Shown in pieces: positions 1-6,792 of a stretch of DNA of 8,327 nt. The notes under the pieces are model-generated. The model ran no database searches and was not told the origin of the DNA. It saw only the letters and a list, made by a program, of their open reading frames with translations. Position numbers and translations under genes: made by a program. Every line of letters starts with the position of its first letter. Within the stretch, counting starts at the first letter, position 1. Where the stretch lies: assembly GCA_946479535.1 (NCBI GenBank), contig CAMLGP010000092.1, positions 1 to 8,327 of the forward strand. The letters are read 5' to 3'. Source of the DNA: an uncultured Bacteroidota bacterium (lineage in GTDB: Bacteria > Bacteroidota > Bacteroidia > Chitinophagales > Chitinophagaceae).

Positions 1-963
1 ATGCACGGGACATGGCTTATTCCCAATCACGGATGAGGGTCTGCAGGGAAGATCCAGTTGAACGGCATTTTCCATTAACTGGCCCCAGCCATAAAATCCC
101 AAATAAGGATGTGTGCCGCCCCAGATAGAAACTACAGGTACGCCATATAAGGAAGCAAGATGCATATTGGCAGAATCCATGCTGATCATTACATCAAGCT
201 GTGAAATTATATTCAGTTCTTCAGTAAAACTTTTCTTCCCTGCCACCGAATAAACATCCTGCATTTCATTTTGCCACTGCTCTGTTAATTCAGATTCTCC
301 CTTACTTCCAAATAATAATACTGCAGTTCCCTGCTGCTGCACAAGAGTCTTCACAACCTCTTTCATTTTTTCCAGGGGATAGAGTTTGGCTGTATGCCGC
401 GCAAATGGTGCAACGCCAATAATGTTTTGAACCGTGTTTTCAAATGGCAGCAGTTCTTTATTTTTTAACGGATGCGCAATTCCTTCTTCAATATTCAACT
501 CAACAGGTAAATCAATTTTGGAGAAAACATCCGCATATCGCTGAAATGTTGTTTTCAAAGGGCGCAGTTTTTTATTCACAGCTCTTGTCAGTTCTTCCTT
601 CTCTTTCCTACCCTTGTCAATAACAGCAAGCGGTATTTTTTTGAATAACCGCGCTAAAAAGAAACGAAGCAATTTGGTCCGCAATGAATCATGGAGATCT
701 GCTATAGCATCAAATGAAATATCCTTTCTGATCTGCCTGCTGAGCTGATAAATGCCATTTAACCCTTTCCATTTCTTAATATCTACCGGATAAAACCGGA
801 CTCTTTCAACTCCATCGAAAAGAGCCTTCATATGAATTTGGCCCACAAAACTAATGTGAAGATCAGGATACTGACTTAACAGGTTGCGGATCACCGGAAC
901 CGTCATTGCCACATCGCCCAACGCGGAAAAACGAAACACCAGTATATTACGGGAAGATGCCAA
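1..963 (-). CDS. Glycosyltransferase family 9 (ADP-heptose:LPS heptosyltransferase-like), C-terminus cut by window edge
   Basis: Translating the minus strand gives 321 uninterrupted residues that run off the left edge. The protein probably transfers heptose or a related sugar from a nucleotide-sugar donor to a lipid-linked surface glycan at the cytoplasmic face of the inner membrane. Visible GT9 features are an N-terminal Rossmann start with ILVFRFSALGDV (residues 7-18; D17 sits where the catalytic Asp of WaaC-type enzymes lies), APFARHTAKLYP (185-196), the donor-site MDSANMHLAS (262-271), GGTHP (282-286) and a Cys-containing tail KPCPVH at the edge. Roughly 20-35 C-terminal residues seem to be missing, judging from family length. 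The start is taken as TTG at 963-961: an in-frame TAA lies two codons upstream, and the first in-frame ATG (residue 20) would remove the essential GD motif. It follows the DUF4254 gene by 3 nt and is surely co-transcribed with it. Family is confident; exact sugar and acceptor are unknown. Confidence 0.93.
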   Translation of the reverse strand, partial: MASSRNILVFRFSALGDVAMTVPVIRNLLSQYPDLHISFVGQIHMKALFDGVERVRFYPVDIKKWKGLNGIYQLSRQIRKDISFDAIADLHDSLRTKLLRFFLARLFKKIPLAVIDKGRKEKEELTRAVNKKLRPLKTTFQRYADVFSKIDLPVELNIEEGIAHPLKNKELLPFENTVQNIIGVAPFARHTAKLYPLEKMKEVVKTLVQQQGTAVLLFGSKGESELTEQWQNEMQDVYSVAGKKSFTEELNIISQLDVMISMDSANMHLASLYGVPVVSIWGGTHPYLGFYGWGQLMENAVQLDLPCRPSSVIGNKPCPVH

Positions 964-966
964 GTT

Positions 967-1572
967 TTATTTCTTTTGCTGATACAGGACAGGATTGAGG
1001 CTATCATCATTATACATCTTCATTTGCCTGTATACCTTCATGTATTTTTTACCTGCCGCAATATCATCTATCAACTGCTGAATGGCCGTGGATAGATCAG
1101 AACGCTGATCCAGCAGAACGGCCAGTTTTCCCTGGCATTTCAGGCGGTGTTCATCACTGGCTTCCGGGCGATTTGCCTCAATGTCCATATGATAGATTTT
1201 GAGCTCCAGGATGGATAGTCGATCAATTGCCCAGGCTGGACTTTCCGTATTGAAGGTAGCTCCCGGCAATGGCTTTACCTGCTGGTTTTCCTTCAGGAAC
1301 CAGCTATCGATATATTCAACCAGGTCTGTCCGGTATTGATTGGAGGCATCAATTTTTCTTTTGATCTGTAATGCTTTTACTGCATCAATCTGCGGGTCAC
1401 GGATAATATCTTCCAGGTGCCATTGCACTGTATCCACCCAGTTTTTGAGATATAAAAGATGTTCAACAGAGTCTACCGGATATGGATTTTTTATGTCCGT
1501 ATCCACAGCATCTTTTACATGATAATCCCTGATGCTTTGCTGAAATATGGTTATCGCCTGAGTAATGAACAT
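967..1572 (-). CDS. DUF4254 domain-containing protein
   Basis: This 201-residue soluble, mostly helical protein has no signal peptide or membrane segment. It matches my memory of the DUF4254 family: an early WHLEDIIRDP segment (residues 51-60), and a central block in which AIDRLSILELKIYHM (115-129) is the hallmark. The C-terminal half is Lys/Gln-rich and probably helical. Length agrees with the usual ~200 residues. The biochemical role is not known. In Bacteroidota the gene commonly sits beside GT9 glycosyltransferases, as here, so a part in surface-glycan synthesis is inferred from context only. The ATG at 1572 is preceded by an AT-rich inverted repeat and no Shine-Dalgarno sequence. Its stop is in the same frame as the downstream GT9 gene, 3 nt before that gene's TTG start. 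Confidence in the family is high, and in the function low. Confidence 0.9.
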   Translation of the reverse strand: MFITQAITIFQQSIRDYHVKDAVDTDIKNPYPVDSVEHLLYLKNWVDTVQWHLEDIIRDPQIDAVKALQIKRKIDASNQYRTDLVEYIDSWFLKENQQVKPLPGATFNTESPAWAIDRLSILELKIYHMDIEANRPEASDEHRLKCQGKLAVLLDQRSDLSTAIQQLIDDIAAGKKYMKVYRQMKMYNDDSLNPVLYQQKK

Positions 1573-1584
1573 GGGACAAAAGTA

Positions 1585-1636
1585 AAAAGTAAAAAGTCAA
1601 AACAGGAATAAAGCGTGATTTTGACTTTTTACTTTT
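1585..1636. repeat. Perfect 18-bp AT-rich inverted repeat with heptamer repeats
   Basis: The left arm 1585-1602 (AAAAGTAAAAAGTCAAAA) and the right arm 1619-1636 are exact reverse complements, with a 16-nt loop at 1603-1618. The left arm continues outward into a short tandem array of AAAAAGT units (1578-1597). A further AAAAGTAAAAA copy on the minus strand overlaps the stop codon of the MFS gene (1640-1650). The repeat fills the gap between the MFS and DUF4254 genes, both read leftward. It could be a weak intrinsic terminator for the MFS operon, since the trailing minus strand is T-rich, or a copy of a dispersed intergenic repeat. Only three G/C pairs per stem make it a poor classical terminator. 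The structure is seen directly; its role is inferred. Confidence 0.75.
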
Positions 1637-1642
1637 AAATTT

Positions 1643-2899
1643 TTACTTTTCTACGTAGTTAAGGTCTTTATGATAGGTTTCTTCTGTAAAATAAGCAGCT
1701 ATGAGTGTAATGACCATTACAATGACACCGGTCCATATCCCGCTTTTTACCACATTCCAATGATAGCTTTTCTGGAACAGATCAAAGAACAGGAAATTAA
1801 TTCCATACAGGGCGCCTCTTACCATATTACATACTGTTGTGGCTGCAGTTGCCCGTAGATTGGTTCCAAACTGTTCTGCACTCATCGTAACAAATATGGC
1901 CCAGAAACCTGTACTGAAACCTAATAAGGAGCAGGCAAGGTACATCATGAAATCATTTTTCACAGCACCCCCAAAGAACAGTATTCCGGAAAGTATGGTG
2001 AAGAGATAAAAAAGGTATAATGCCTTTTTACGGCTTTTAAAATACTGGCTAACAAAACCAACCAGTATATCACCGATAGCAATGGCTGCATAAGCGTACA
2101 TGATTGCACGGCCCGAATCTATCTTATTTGCCCCATAGAATTCTTTCGCAAAGAGATTACTATAATTCACCAATACACCAATCACAAACCAGGTTGGCAG
2201 CCCTATGAGTATAGCCAGCATATATTTTTTAAACCGGGTAGCGTTGGTGAAAAACATCAGGAAATTTCCCCTGGAAATATTTTGTGCTTTCACTTGTTTA
2301 AACATTCCGCTTTCCGCCACACTAATTCGAAGGAACAGTAGCACAACGCCCAATCCACCACCTATCTTATAACAAAGACGCCAGTCATGATCAGTGAACT
2401 GGAAGGTAAAATAAGCGAACACGGCTCCAAATAGTCCTATACCAGCAACCAGTGAAGTGCCAACTCCCCTTTTTGCTTTTGGAAGCAACTCACTCACAAG
2501 GGTAATACCAGCTCCCAGTTCCCCGGCAAGGCCAAGGCCTGCGGCAAATCTTGCATAAGCATACTGGTCTGTATTCTGTACATACCCTGTAATAAAATTA
2601 GCAACGGAATACAATATGATGGAACCGAATAATACAGACAACCTGCCTTTCATATCGCCCATCATTCCCCAGATGATACCACCAATCAGCAATCCCACCA
2701 TTTGCCAGTTGATAATCTTTGTACTGGCAGCCAGTACAGCTGTGGCATTGGTCATATCCACCCCTAATGAATTCAGACTGGGACCTCTTACAATGGTAAA
2801 TAGCAACAAATCGTAGATATCTACAAAATATCCTAATGCCGCCACAATCACGGCAATATTGAAAATGGAGGGAGTTTTGGCAGGCTGCGTCGTTAGCAT
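1643..2899 (-). CDS. MFS transporter, metabolite:H+ symporter-like
   Basis: A 418-residue polytopic inner-membrane protein with about 12 hydrophobic segments, the usual MFS size. The first helix contains GYFVDIYDLLLF (residues 23-34), comparable with the acidic, aromatic first-helix motif of the MHS/AAHS-type symporters. The loop 2-3 signature is GDMKGRL (81-87). RFAAGLGLAGELGAG (117-131) followed by SELLPKAKRG (136-145) matches helix 4 and the 4-5 loop of those families. AEQFGTNLRATAA (341-353) is the corresponding motif in the C-terminal half. It probably carries a small organic acid or similar metabolite with protons, but the sequence does not name the substrate. Its ATG lies 1 nt after the DedA stop (TAATATG), so translation is probably coupled and the gene is the third of a symporter-dedA-MFS operon. 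The stop lies inside an AAAAGTAAAAA repeat next to the inverted repeat. No frame damage is seen. Confidence 0.92.
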   Translation of the reverse strand: MLTTQPAKTPSIFNIAVIVAALGYFVDIYDLLLFTIVRGPSLNSLGVDMTNATAVLAASTKIINWQMVGLLIGGIIWGMMGDMKGRLSVLFGSIILYSVANFITGYVQNTDQYAYARFAAGLGLAGELGAGITLVSELLPKAKRGVGTSLVAGIGLFGAVFAYFTFQFTDHDWRLCYKIGGGLGVVLLFLRISVAESGMFKQVKAQNISRGNFLMFFTNATRFKKYMLAILIGLPTWFVIGVLVNYSNLFAKEFYGANKIDSGRAIMYAYAAIAIGDILVGFVSQYFKSRKKALYLFYLFTILSGILFFGGAVKNDFMMYLACSLLGFSTGFWAIFVTMSAEQFGTNLRATAATTVCNMVRGALYGINFLFFDLFQKSYHWNVVKSGIWTGVIVMVITLIAAYFTEETYHKDLNYVEK

Positions 2900-2900
2900 A

Positions 2901-3635
2901 TTATGGCTTTACGGAAGAATCAGTTGGAGGGGCTGCAACCTTCTCCTTTCTACTGACTAAAAGTTTATATAATACCGGAAGAGTTGTAACAAGGATAATT
3001 ATAATGGTAATAACTTCAATATGATCTTTAAGACTGAACTCCCATTTCCGCTGTACCCAGGATTCAAGGAAATAACCTCCCAGCATCATCGAGGAAACCC
3101 AGCATAAACTTCCGATTACATTAAACAGCATGAAGGGAGCTCTTTCCATTTTTACAATACCGGCTACAATAGGTGCAAAGGTCCGGATGATGGGCAGGAA
3201 TTTCGCCAAAAAGATGGTTCCCTTCCCATACTGGTTATAGAAATCAGTAGCACGTACAAGGTGTTTGCGTTTGAATATCCAGGTTTCACGACGTTCATAT
3301 AATAGTGGCCCTGTCTTTCGCCCAAACCAGTATCCTACAATATTGCCTAACACGGAGGCAACAATTACCATCAGGATAATACTTATATGTGCAAATCCGA
3401 AACTAATGGGATCTGTCTGTGGTATCTTGAAAAGCTCCCGTGCCAGGTCATCCATATAAATACCGGCAGCAAACAATAAAGAATCGCCAGGGAAGAAAAA
3501 GCCAACAAATAATCCTGTTTCGGCAAAGACCACCAGCAACAGGAAATACAATCCGCCATATTCTATGATCCACGAAATAAAGCGCTGAATAAATCCTGTC
3601 CCATCTAATAAGTGTATCTGCAACAAACTTTCCAT
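2901..3635 (-). CDS. DedA family membrane protein (VTT/SNARE-associated domain)
   Basis: A 244-residue inner-membrane protein of normal DedA length. The N-terminal re-entrant region shows FAETGLFVGFFFPGDSLLF (residues 37-55), including the conserved E39 and P49-G50-D51. GNIVGYWFGRKTG follows (97-109). The second re-entrant signature, FLAKFLPIIRTFAPIVAG (142-159), keeps the conserved Pro and Arg-Thr, with Lys146 where many members have Arg. Hydrophobic helices follow near 165-190 and 206-226, then a short charged, Pro-rich tail. Family members are linked to flipping of undecaprenyl phosphate or phospholipids, to proton-motive-force homeostasis and to resistance to membrane stress. Which of these applies here cannot be read from the sequence. 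It sits 17 nt after the symporter and 1 nt before the MFS gene, which indicates one transcript. Family confident, precise substrate unknown. Confidence 0.93.
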   Translation of the reverse strand: MESLLQIHLLDGTGFIQRFISWIIEYGGLYFLLLVVFAETGLFVGFFFPGDSLLFAAGIYMDDLARELFKIPQTDPISFGFAHISIILMVIVASVLGNIVGYWFGRKTGPLLYERRETWIFKRKHLVRATDFYNQYGKGTIFLAKFLPIIRTFAPIVAGIVKMERAPFMLFNVIGSLCWVSSMMLGGYFLESWVQRKWEFSLKDHIEVITIIIILVTTLPVLYKLLVSRKEKVAAPPTDSSVKP

Positions 3636-3652
3636 CTGGTAAACTTCTTATT

Positions 3653-4894
3653 TTAATTTGAATGTTCCAATTCTCCTTCCCATTTACTTACCACACTTGT
3701 GGCCAGTGCATTACCTACTACATTGGTAGCAGTCCGGAACATGTCACAAAAATGATCAATTGGAAGGATCAATGCAATACCTTCTGGTGGTATTTTAAAC
3801 ATGGCACAGGTAGCGGTTACCACCACCAAAGATGCCCGCGGCACTCCGGCAATACCTTTACTGGTCAGCATCAGTACAAGCAGCATGGTCAACTGGGTAC
3901 CAATATCCATATGTATTCCATAAGCCTGGGCAATAGCCAGGCTGGCAAAGGTCATATACATCATACTACCATCCAGGTTAAAGGAATATCCCAGTGGGAG
4001 GATAAAGGATACGATCTTGTCTTTACAACCAAACCGTTCCAGTTCTTCAGTGAGCTTGGGAAATACCGCTTCACTGCTTGTGGTACTGAAGGCAATTAAA
4101 AGAGGCTGCGCAATCCTCCTCAATAATACCGGTACTCTGTGGCGCAATATCAAAAATCCAACGCCAAGCAAAACTACCCATAGTAAAGCAATTCCCATCA
4201 GGAAATAAAGCAGGTATTGGCCATAAAAACTGAACACCTGCAATCCTTTGGTAGCAATCACTGCTGCTATGGCACCAAACACGCCCACCGGCGCAAAGTT
4301 CATAACATAGCCCACCATTTTTAATATAATATGGGAAGCGGCATCAAGGGCCTTTACAACAGGTTTGGCAAAATCTCCAATGGCCGTGCAGGCTACTCCA
4401 AAGAAAATACTGAACACCACCAATTGCAATATCTCATTATTGGCCATGGCTTCAACTACGCTCTTTGGAAATACATGTTCCACAAATCTGGCCAGGGAGA
4501 ACTCCTGTGTTTTCCCGATCAGGTCTTTGGCCCCGGCTGTATCTGCATTACTCAGATCAATGGCCATGCCCGGTTTAAAAAAGTTTACCAGCACCATTCC
4601 CAGCAACAGGCTTACGAGTGACGCTGTAACGAACCACAATAATGCCTTGCCCCCAACCCTGCCCACCGTTTTAAGATCACCCAGTTTAGCAATACCAACA
4701 ACCAGCGTACAGAATACCAGCGGGGCAATGATCATCTGAACCAGGCGAAGGAATATGGTTGTAAGTAACTTGATATTGGTAGAAAAAGTTGCAATGGATT
4801 CCGGGGAGGATTTCTGATGTACCAGATAACCGGTAGCAATTCCCAGTACCATGGCCACCAGTATGTAGAGAGTGAGACGGTTTCCTTTAGACAT
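3653..4894 (-). CDS. Dicarboxylate/amino acid:cation symporter (SDF/DAACS family, GltP/GltT-like)
   Basis: A 413-residue inner-membrane symporter with the full glutamate-transporter-homologue fold. HP1 contains the serine-rich STTSSE (residues 270-275). TM7 carries NLDGS (306-310), the form I recall from proton-coupled bacterial GltP/GltT, where archaeal GltPh has NMDGT. HP2 contains TSKGIAGVPRAS (344-355). TM8 has D384, R387, T388 and N391 in DMFRTATNVVGN. By alignment with GltPh, R387 takes the place of the Arg that binds the substrate side-chain carboxylate, so an acidic amino acid or C4-dicarboxylate is the expected substrate. The ending SVVSKWEGEL also resembles GltP/GltT. It is the first gene of a likely three-gene minus-strand operon with dedA and an MFS gene, and is divergent from the APC permease. 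Length is typical and all key residues are present. Glutamate/aspartate versus fumarate/succinate cannot be settled. Confidence 0.94.
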   Translation of the reverse strand: MSKGNRLTLYILVAMVLGIATGYLVHQKSSPESIATFSTNIKLLTTIFLRLVQMIIAPLVFCTLVVGIAKLGDLKTVGRVGGKALLWFVTASLVSLLLGMVLVNFFKPGMAIDLSNADTAGAKDLIGKTQEFSLARFVEHVFPKSVVEAMANNEILQLVVFSIFFGVACTAIGDFAKPVVKALDAASHIILKMVGYVMNFAPVGVFGAIAAVIATKGLQVFSFYGQYLLYFLMGIALLWVVLLGVGFLILRHRVPVLLRRIAQPLLIAFSTTSSEAVFPKLTEELERFGCKDKIVSFILPLGYSFNLDGSMMYMTFASLAIAQAYGIHMDIGTQLTMLLVLMLTSKGIAGVPRASLVVVTATCAMFKIPPEGIALILPIDHFCDMFRTATNVVGNALATSVVSKWEGELEHSN

Positions 4895-4962
4895 AAGGGT
4901 TAGTAAAAGAACGTCGAAAATCGGAAAAATAACCGAGGGGGAAAAATAGTTATGGGTTAATT

Positions 4963-4986
4963 AATACCACCATTTACGGTGGTATT
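4963..4986. promoter_or_regulatory. 9-bp inverted repeat, candidate operator or leader hairpin
   Basis: AATACCACC (4963-4971) and GGTGGTATT (4978-4986) are exact reverse complements around a 6-nt spacer. The site lies about midway in the divergent spacer, roughly 70 bp from the symporter start and 100 bp from the permease start. That geometry suits a dimeric regulator controlling both transcripts, but the repeat could also fold as RNA. No regulator gene lies next to it, so no protein partner can be proposed. Confidence 0.45.
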
Positions 4987-4998
4987 CACGGCGTCTGT

Positions 4999-5025
4999 GC
5001 CTTTGGTAAAGAAAAGGCTACCAAA
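4999..5025 (+). promoter_or_regulatory. Two mutually exclusive small hairpins upstream of the permease
   Basis: GCCTTT (4999-5004) pairs with AAAGGC (5013-5018), and TTTGGTA (5002-5008) pairs with TACCAAA (5019-5025). The left arms share bases 5002-5004 and the right arm of the first hairpin lies in the loop of the second, so only one can form at a time. They end 60 nt before the permease ATG. Alternative pairing of this kind is typical of attenuators, but the stems are short (6 and 7 bp) and may be chance in AT-rich DNA. Confidence 0.25.
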
Positions 5026-5085
5026 AACAAATAATTTCCTATTTTACGGGCTTTAATCACTACTTTCTAAACACAATCACGCACT

Positions 5086-6726
5086 ATGAGTTTATTCGTC
5101 AGGAAACCACTGAACAAACTACTGGCTGAGGCTTCGGATAGTGAAAAAGGATTGAAAAAAACACTGGGGCCCTGGTCCTTAATTGCTTTAGGAATCGGCG
5201 CCATTATTGGAGCCGGGCTTTTTTCCATAACAGGCATTGCCGCAGCTACCAATGCAGGACCAGCAATTACTCTTTCTTTTGTGGTGGCCGGCCTGGGTTG
5301 TGCGTTTGCCGGGTTGTGCTATGCTGAATTTTCTTCCATGATCCCTATTGCCGGTAGCGCATATACTTATTCCTACGCCACCATGGGCGAGTTTATAGCC
5401 TGGGTCATTGGCTGGGACCTTGTATTGGAATATGCCGTAGGTGCTGCTACTGTGAGTATTAGCTGGAGCCGTTATTTCGGGCGTTTTATGGAAGGTTTCG
5501 GTATTCATATGCCTGCTGAAATAATGGGTGGTCCCTGGGATGGTGGTATCATTAATTTACCTGCCGTTTTCATTGTTGTATTAATGAGCCTTTTGCTAAT
5601 GCGTGGCACTAGCGGTAGTGCAAAAGTAAATGCCGCCATAGTAGCACTTAAAGTGGCTGTAGTACTAATATTCATCATACTGGGCTGGGGGTATATTAAT
5701 AATAGTAATTACGATCCTTATATTCCCGATAATACGGGCAAGTTTGGTGAATTCGGATTCAGCGGTATCATCCGTGCTGCGGCAATTGTGTTCTTTGCTT
5801 ATATAGGTTTTGATGCTGTGAGTACTGCGGCGCAGGAGGCCAAGAATCCCAAGCGGGATATGCCTATCGGTATCCTGGGTTCCCTTTTTATCTGTACGCT
5901 CCTTTATATCCTGTTTGCACACGTAATGACCGGTGTTACAAATTATACTTCATTCAGAGGAAAGGATAGTATTGCCCCCGTTTATGTGGCCATTGAGCAC
6001 ATGGGTAAAGTAGATGCGGCTGGAGTGATGCATGCAGATTATCCCTGGCTGAACCGCGCTATCCTTGTAGCTATTCTCGCTGGTTATTCATCCGTGATCC
6101 TGGTAATGTTACTGGGACAATCAAGGGTATTCTTCAGCATGAGCAAGGACGGACTTATTCCCAAAGTGTTTTCTGATATTCACCCCAAATTCAGAACACC
6201 TGCCAAAAGCAATCTGCTCTTCCTTCTTTTTGTGAGCGCATTTGCTGCTTTTGTTCCGGCAAGAGTGGTTGGTGAAATGACAAGCATCGGTACTTTATTC
6301 GCGTTCATTCTGGTATGTATCGGTGTAATGGTCATGCGAAAGAAAATGCCGGATGCACCCCGTGCTTTCCGAACGCCTTTAGTTCCATTAGTCCCAATAC
6401 TGGGGATTGCCACCTGCTTTTTTATGATGGCCTTCCTACCGCTGGATACCTGGATCCGTTTGTTGGTTTGGATGCTGATTGGTTTTGATATTTACCTCTG
6501 GTATAGTATCAGGAAAAGTCTACTTTCCAGTACGCTTCCGGATACGCCCAGGCAGGCAAATAAAGTGGTTGGCTCCACAGGACTTGCATTGGCAATTGTA
6601 TTAGCGGGTGTTGCCTTCCTTCATCACGAGCAAACAAAGGGTGCAGATGCAGGCCTGTTCTATTTTTCACTGGGTTTTGCCGCTATCCATGCTGTTATTT
6701 TCGCAATGAGAATTGGTAAGAAATAA
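5086..6726 (+). CDS. APC superfamily amino acid permease (cationic amino acid transporter-like)
   Basis: A 546-residue inner-membrane amino acid transporter. After a short cytoplasmic N-terminus, GLKKTLGPWSLIALGIGAI (residues 22-40) leads into the unwound first helix GAIIGAGLFSITG (38-50), which binds the amino acid backbone in APC proteins. The GSAYTYSY block (90-97) and LVLEYAVGAA (112-121) are typical of the CAT/YfnA branch. The sixth helix, FFAYIGFDAVSTAAQEAKNPKRDMP (starting near 236), carries the second substrate-binding break and the EAKNPxRD loop. RVFFSMSKDGLIPKVF (347-362) is the helix 8 to loop signature. Two further hydrophobic stretches (about 496-512 and 523-541) give roughly 14 helices, as in CAT proteins and unlike the 12 of GkApcT-type permeases. 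The exact amino acid is uncertain. The gene is monocistronic on the plus strand; a hairpin 35 nt downstream probably ends its transcript. The ATG at 5086 is chosen because the family N-terminus begins right after it. Confidence 0.94.
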   Translation: MSLFVRKPLNKLLAEASDSEKGLKKTLGPWSLIALGIGAIIGAGLFSITGIAAATNAGPAITLSFVVAGLGCAFAGLCYAEFSSMIPIAGSAYTYSYATMGEFIAWVIGWDLVLEYAVGAATVSISWSRYFGRFMEGFGIHMPAEIMGGPWDGGIINLPAVFIVVLMSLLLMRGTSGSAKVNAAIVALKVAVVLIFIILGWGYINNSNYDPYIPDNTGKFGEFGFSGIIRAAAIVFFAYIGFDAVSTAAQEAKNPKRDMPIGILGSLFICTLLYILFAHVMTGVTNYTSFRGKDSIAPVYVAIEHMGKVDAAGVMHADYPWLNRAILVAILAGYSSVILVMLLGQSRVFFSMSKDGLIPKVFSDIHPKFRTPAKSNLLFLLFVSAFAAFVPARVVGEMTSIGTLFAFILVCIGVMVMRKKMPDAPRAFRTPLVPLVPILGIATCFFMMAFLPLDTWIRLLVWMLIGFDIYLWYSIRKSLLSSTLPDTPRQANKVVGSTGLALAIVLAGVAFLHHEQTKGADAGLFYFSLGFAAIHAVIFAMRIGKK

Positions 6727-6753
6727 GGACAAATAAACTTTCACATATTGCCT

Positions 6754-6761
6754 TAAATTTG
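6754..6761 (+). promoter_or_regulatory. Bacteroidota -7 promoter element for yebC
   Basis: TAAATTTG matches the Bacteroidota sigma-ABfr -7 consensus TAnnTTTG at every fixed position and is followed by CAGCCC. Transcription would begin near 6767, giving yebC a leader of about 65-70 nt. I do not find a good -33 TTTG at the expected distance, so support rests on the -7 box and its location between permease stop and yebC start. The box directly abuts the hairpin at 6762-6792. Confidence 0.5.
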
Positions 6762-6792
6762 CAGCCCATTGCCCTTTCAGAGCAATGGGCTG
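6762..6792 (+). terminator. Perfect 11-bp hairpin: permease terminator and/or yebC leader hairpin
   Basis: CAGCCCATTGC (6762-6772) and GCAATGGGCTG (6782-6792) are exact reverse complements around a 9-nt loop. The stem has 7 G/C pairs and is followed by ATTTATTTCTC, a moderately T-rich tail. It starts 35 nt after the permease stop and ends 42 nt before the yebC ATG, so an intrinsic terminator for the permease is the simplest reading. If transcription instead begins near 6767 from the adjoining promoter, only part of the left arm would be in the new RNA and the hairpin would form mainly in read-through RNA. Confidence 0.65.

Larger units (their letters stand above)
4895..5085. promoter_or_regulatory. 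Divergent intergenic region between symporter operon and APC permease
   Basis: These 191 bases separate two outward-reading transporter genes and must hold both promoters. They contain a 9-bp inverted repeat (4963-4986) and two overlapping smaller ones (4999-5025), described separately. On the minus strand two TATTTTTC sequences (4941-4948 and 4924-4931) are one base short of the Bacteroidota -7 consensus TAnnTTTG and could serve the symporter operon. On the plus strand the nearest match is TGCCTTTG (about 4998-5005), also one base off. No exact -7 box with a correctly spaced -33 TTTG is present in either direction. Neither start codon has a Shine-Dalgarno sequence. Confidence 0.5.

Noticed and set aside
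1577..1584. TACTTTTG on the minus strand, an exact TAnnTTTG match, as the promoter of the DUF4254 gene.
   Set aside because: It ends 4 nt before the ATG, so the RNA would have to be leaderless. It arises from the AAAAAGT repeats, and no -33 element stands at the usual distance. Not excluded, but too weak to list.
1578..1602. The AAAAAGT heptamers as a CRISPR-like or microsatellite array.
   Set aside because: Only about three units without spacers. It is part of an inverted repeat, not an array.
3662..4099. A 145-codon plus-strand open frame antisense to the SDF symporter.
   Set aside because: It lies wholly inside a gene with clear family motifs on the other strand. Its translation is low-complexity in His/Gln/Thr and resembles nothing; it is a shadow frame.
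4895..5085. A tRNA, riboswitch or small protein gene in the divergent spacer.
   Set aside because: No cloverleaf, no known riboswitch core and no credible short reading frame could be seen.
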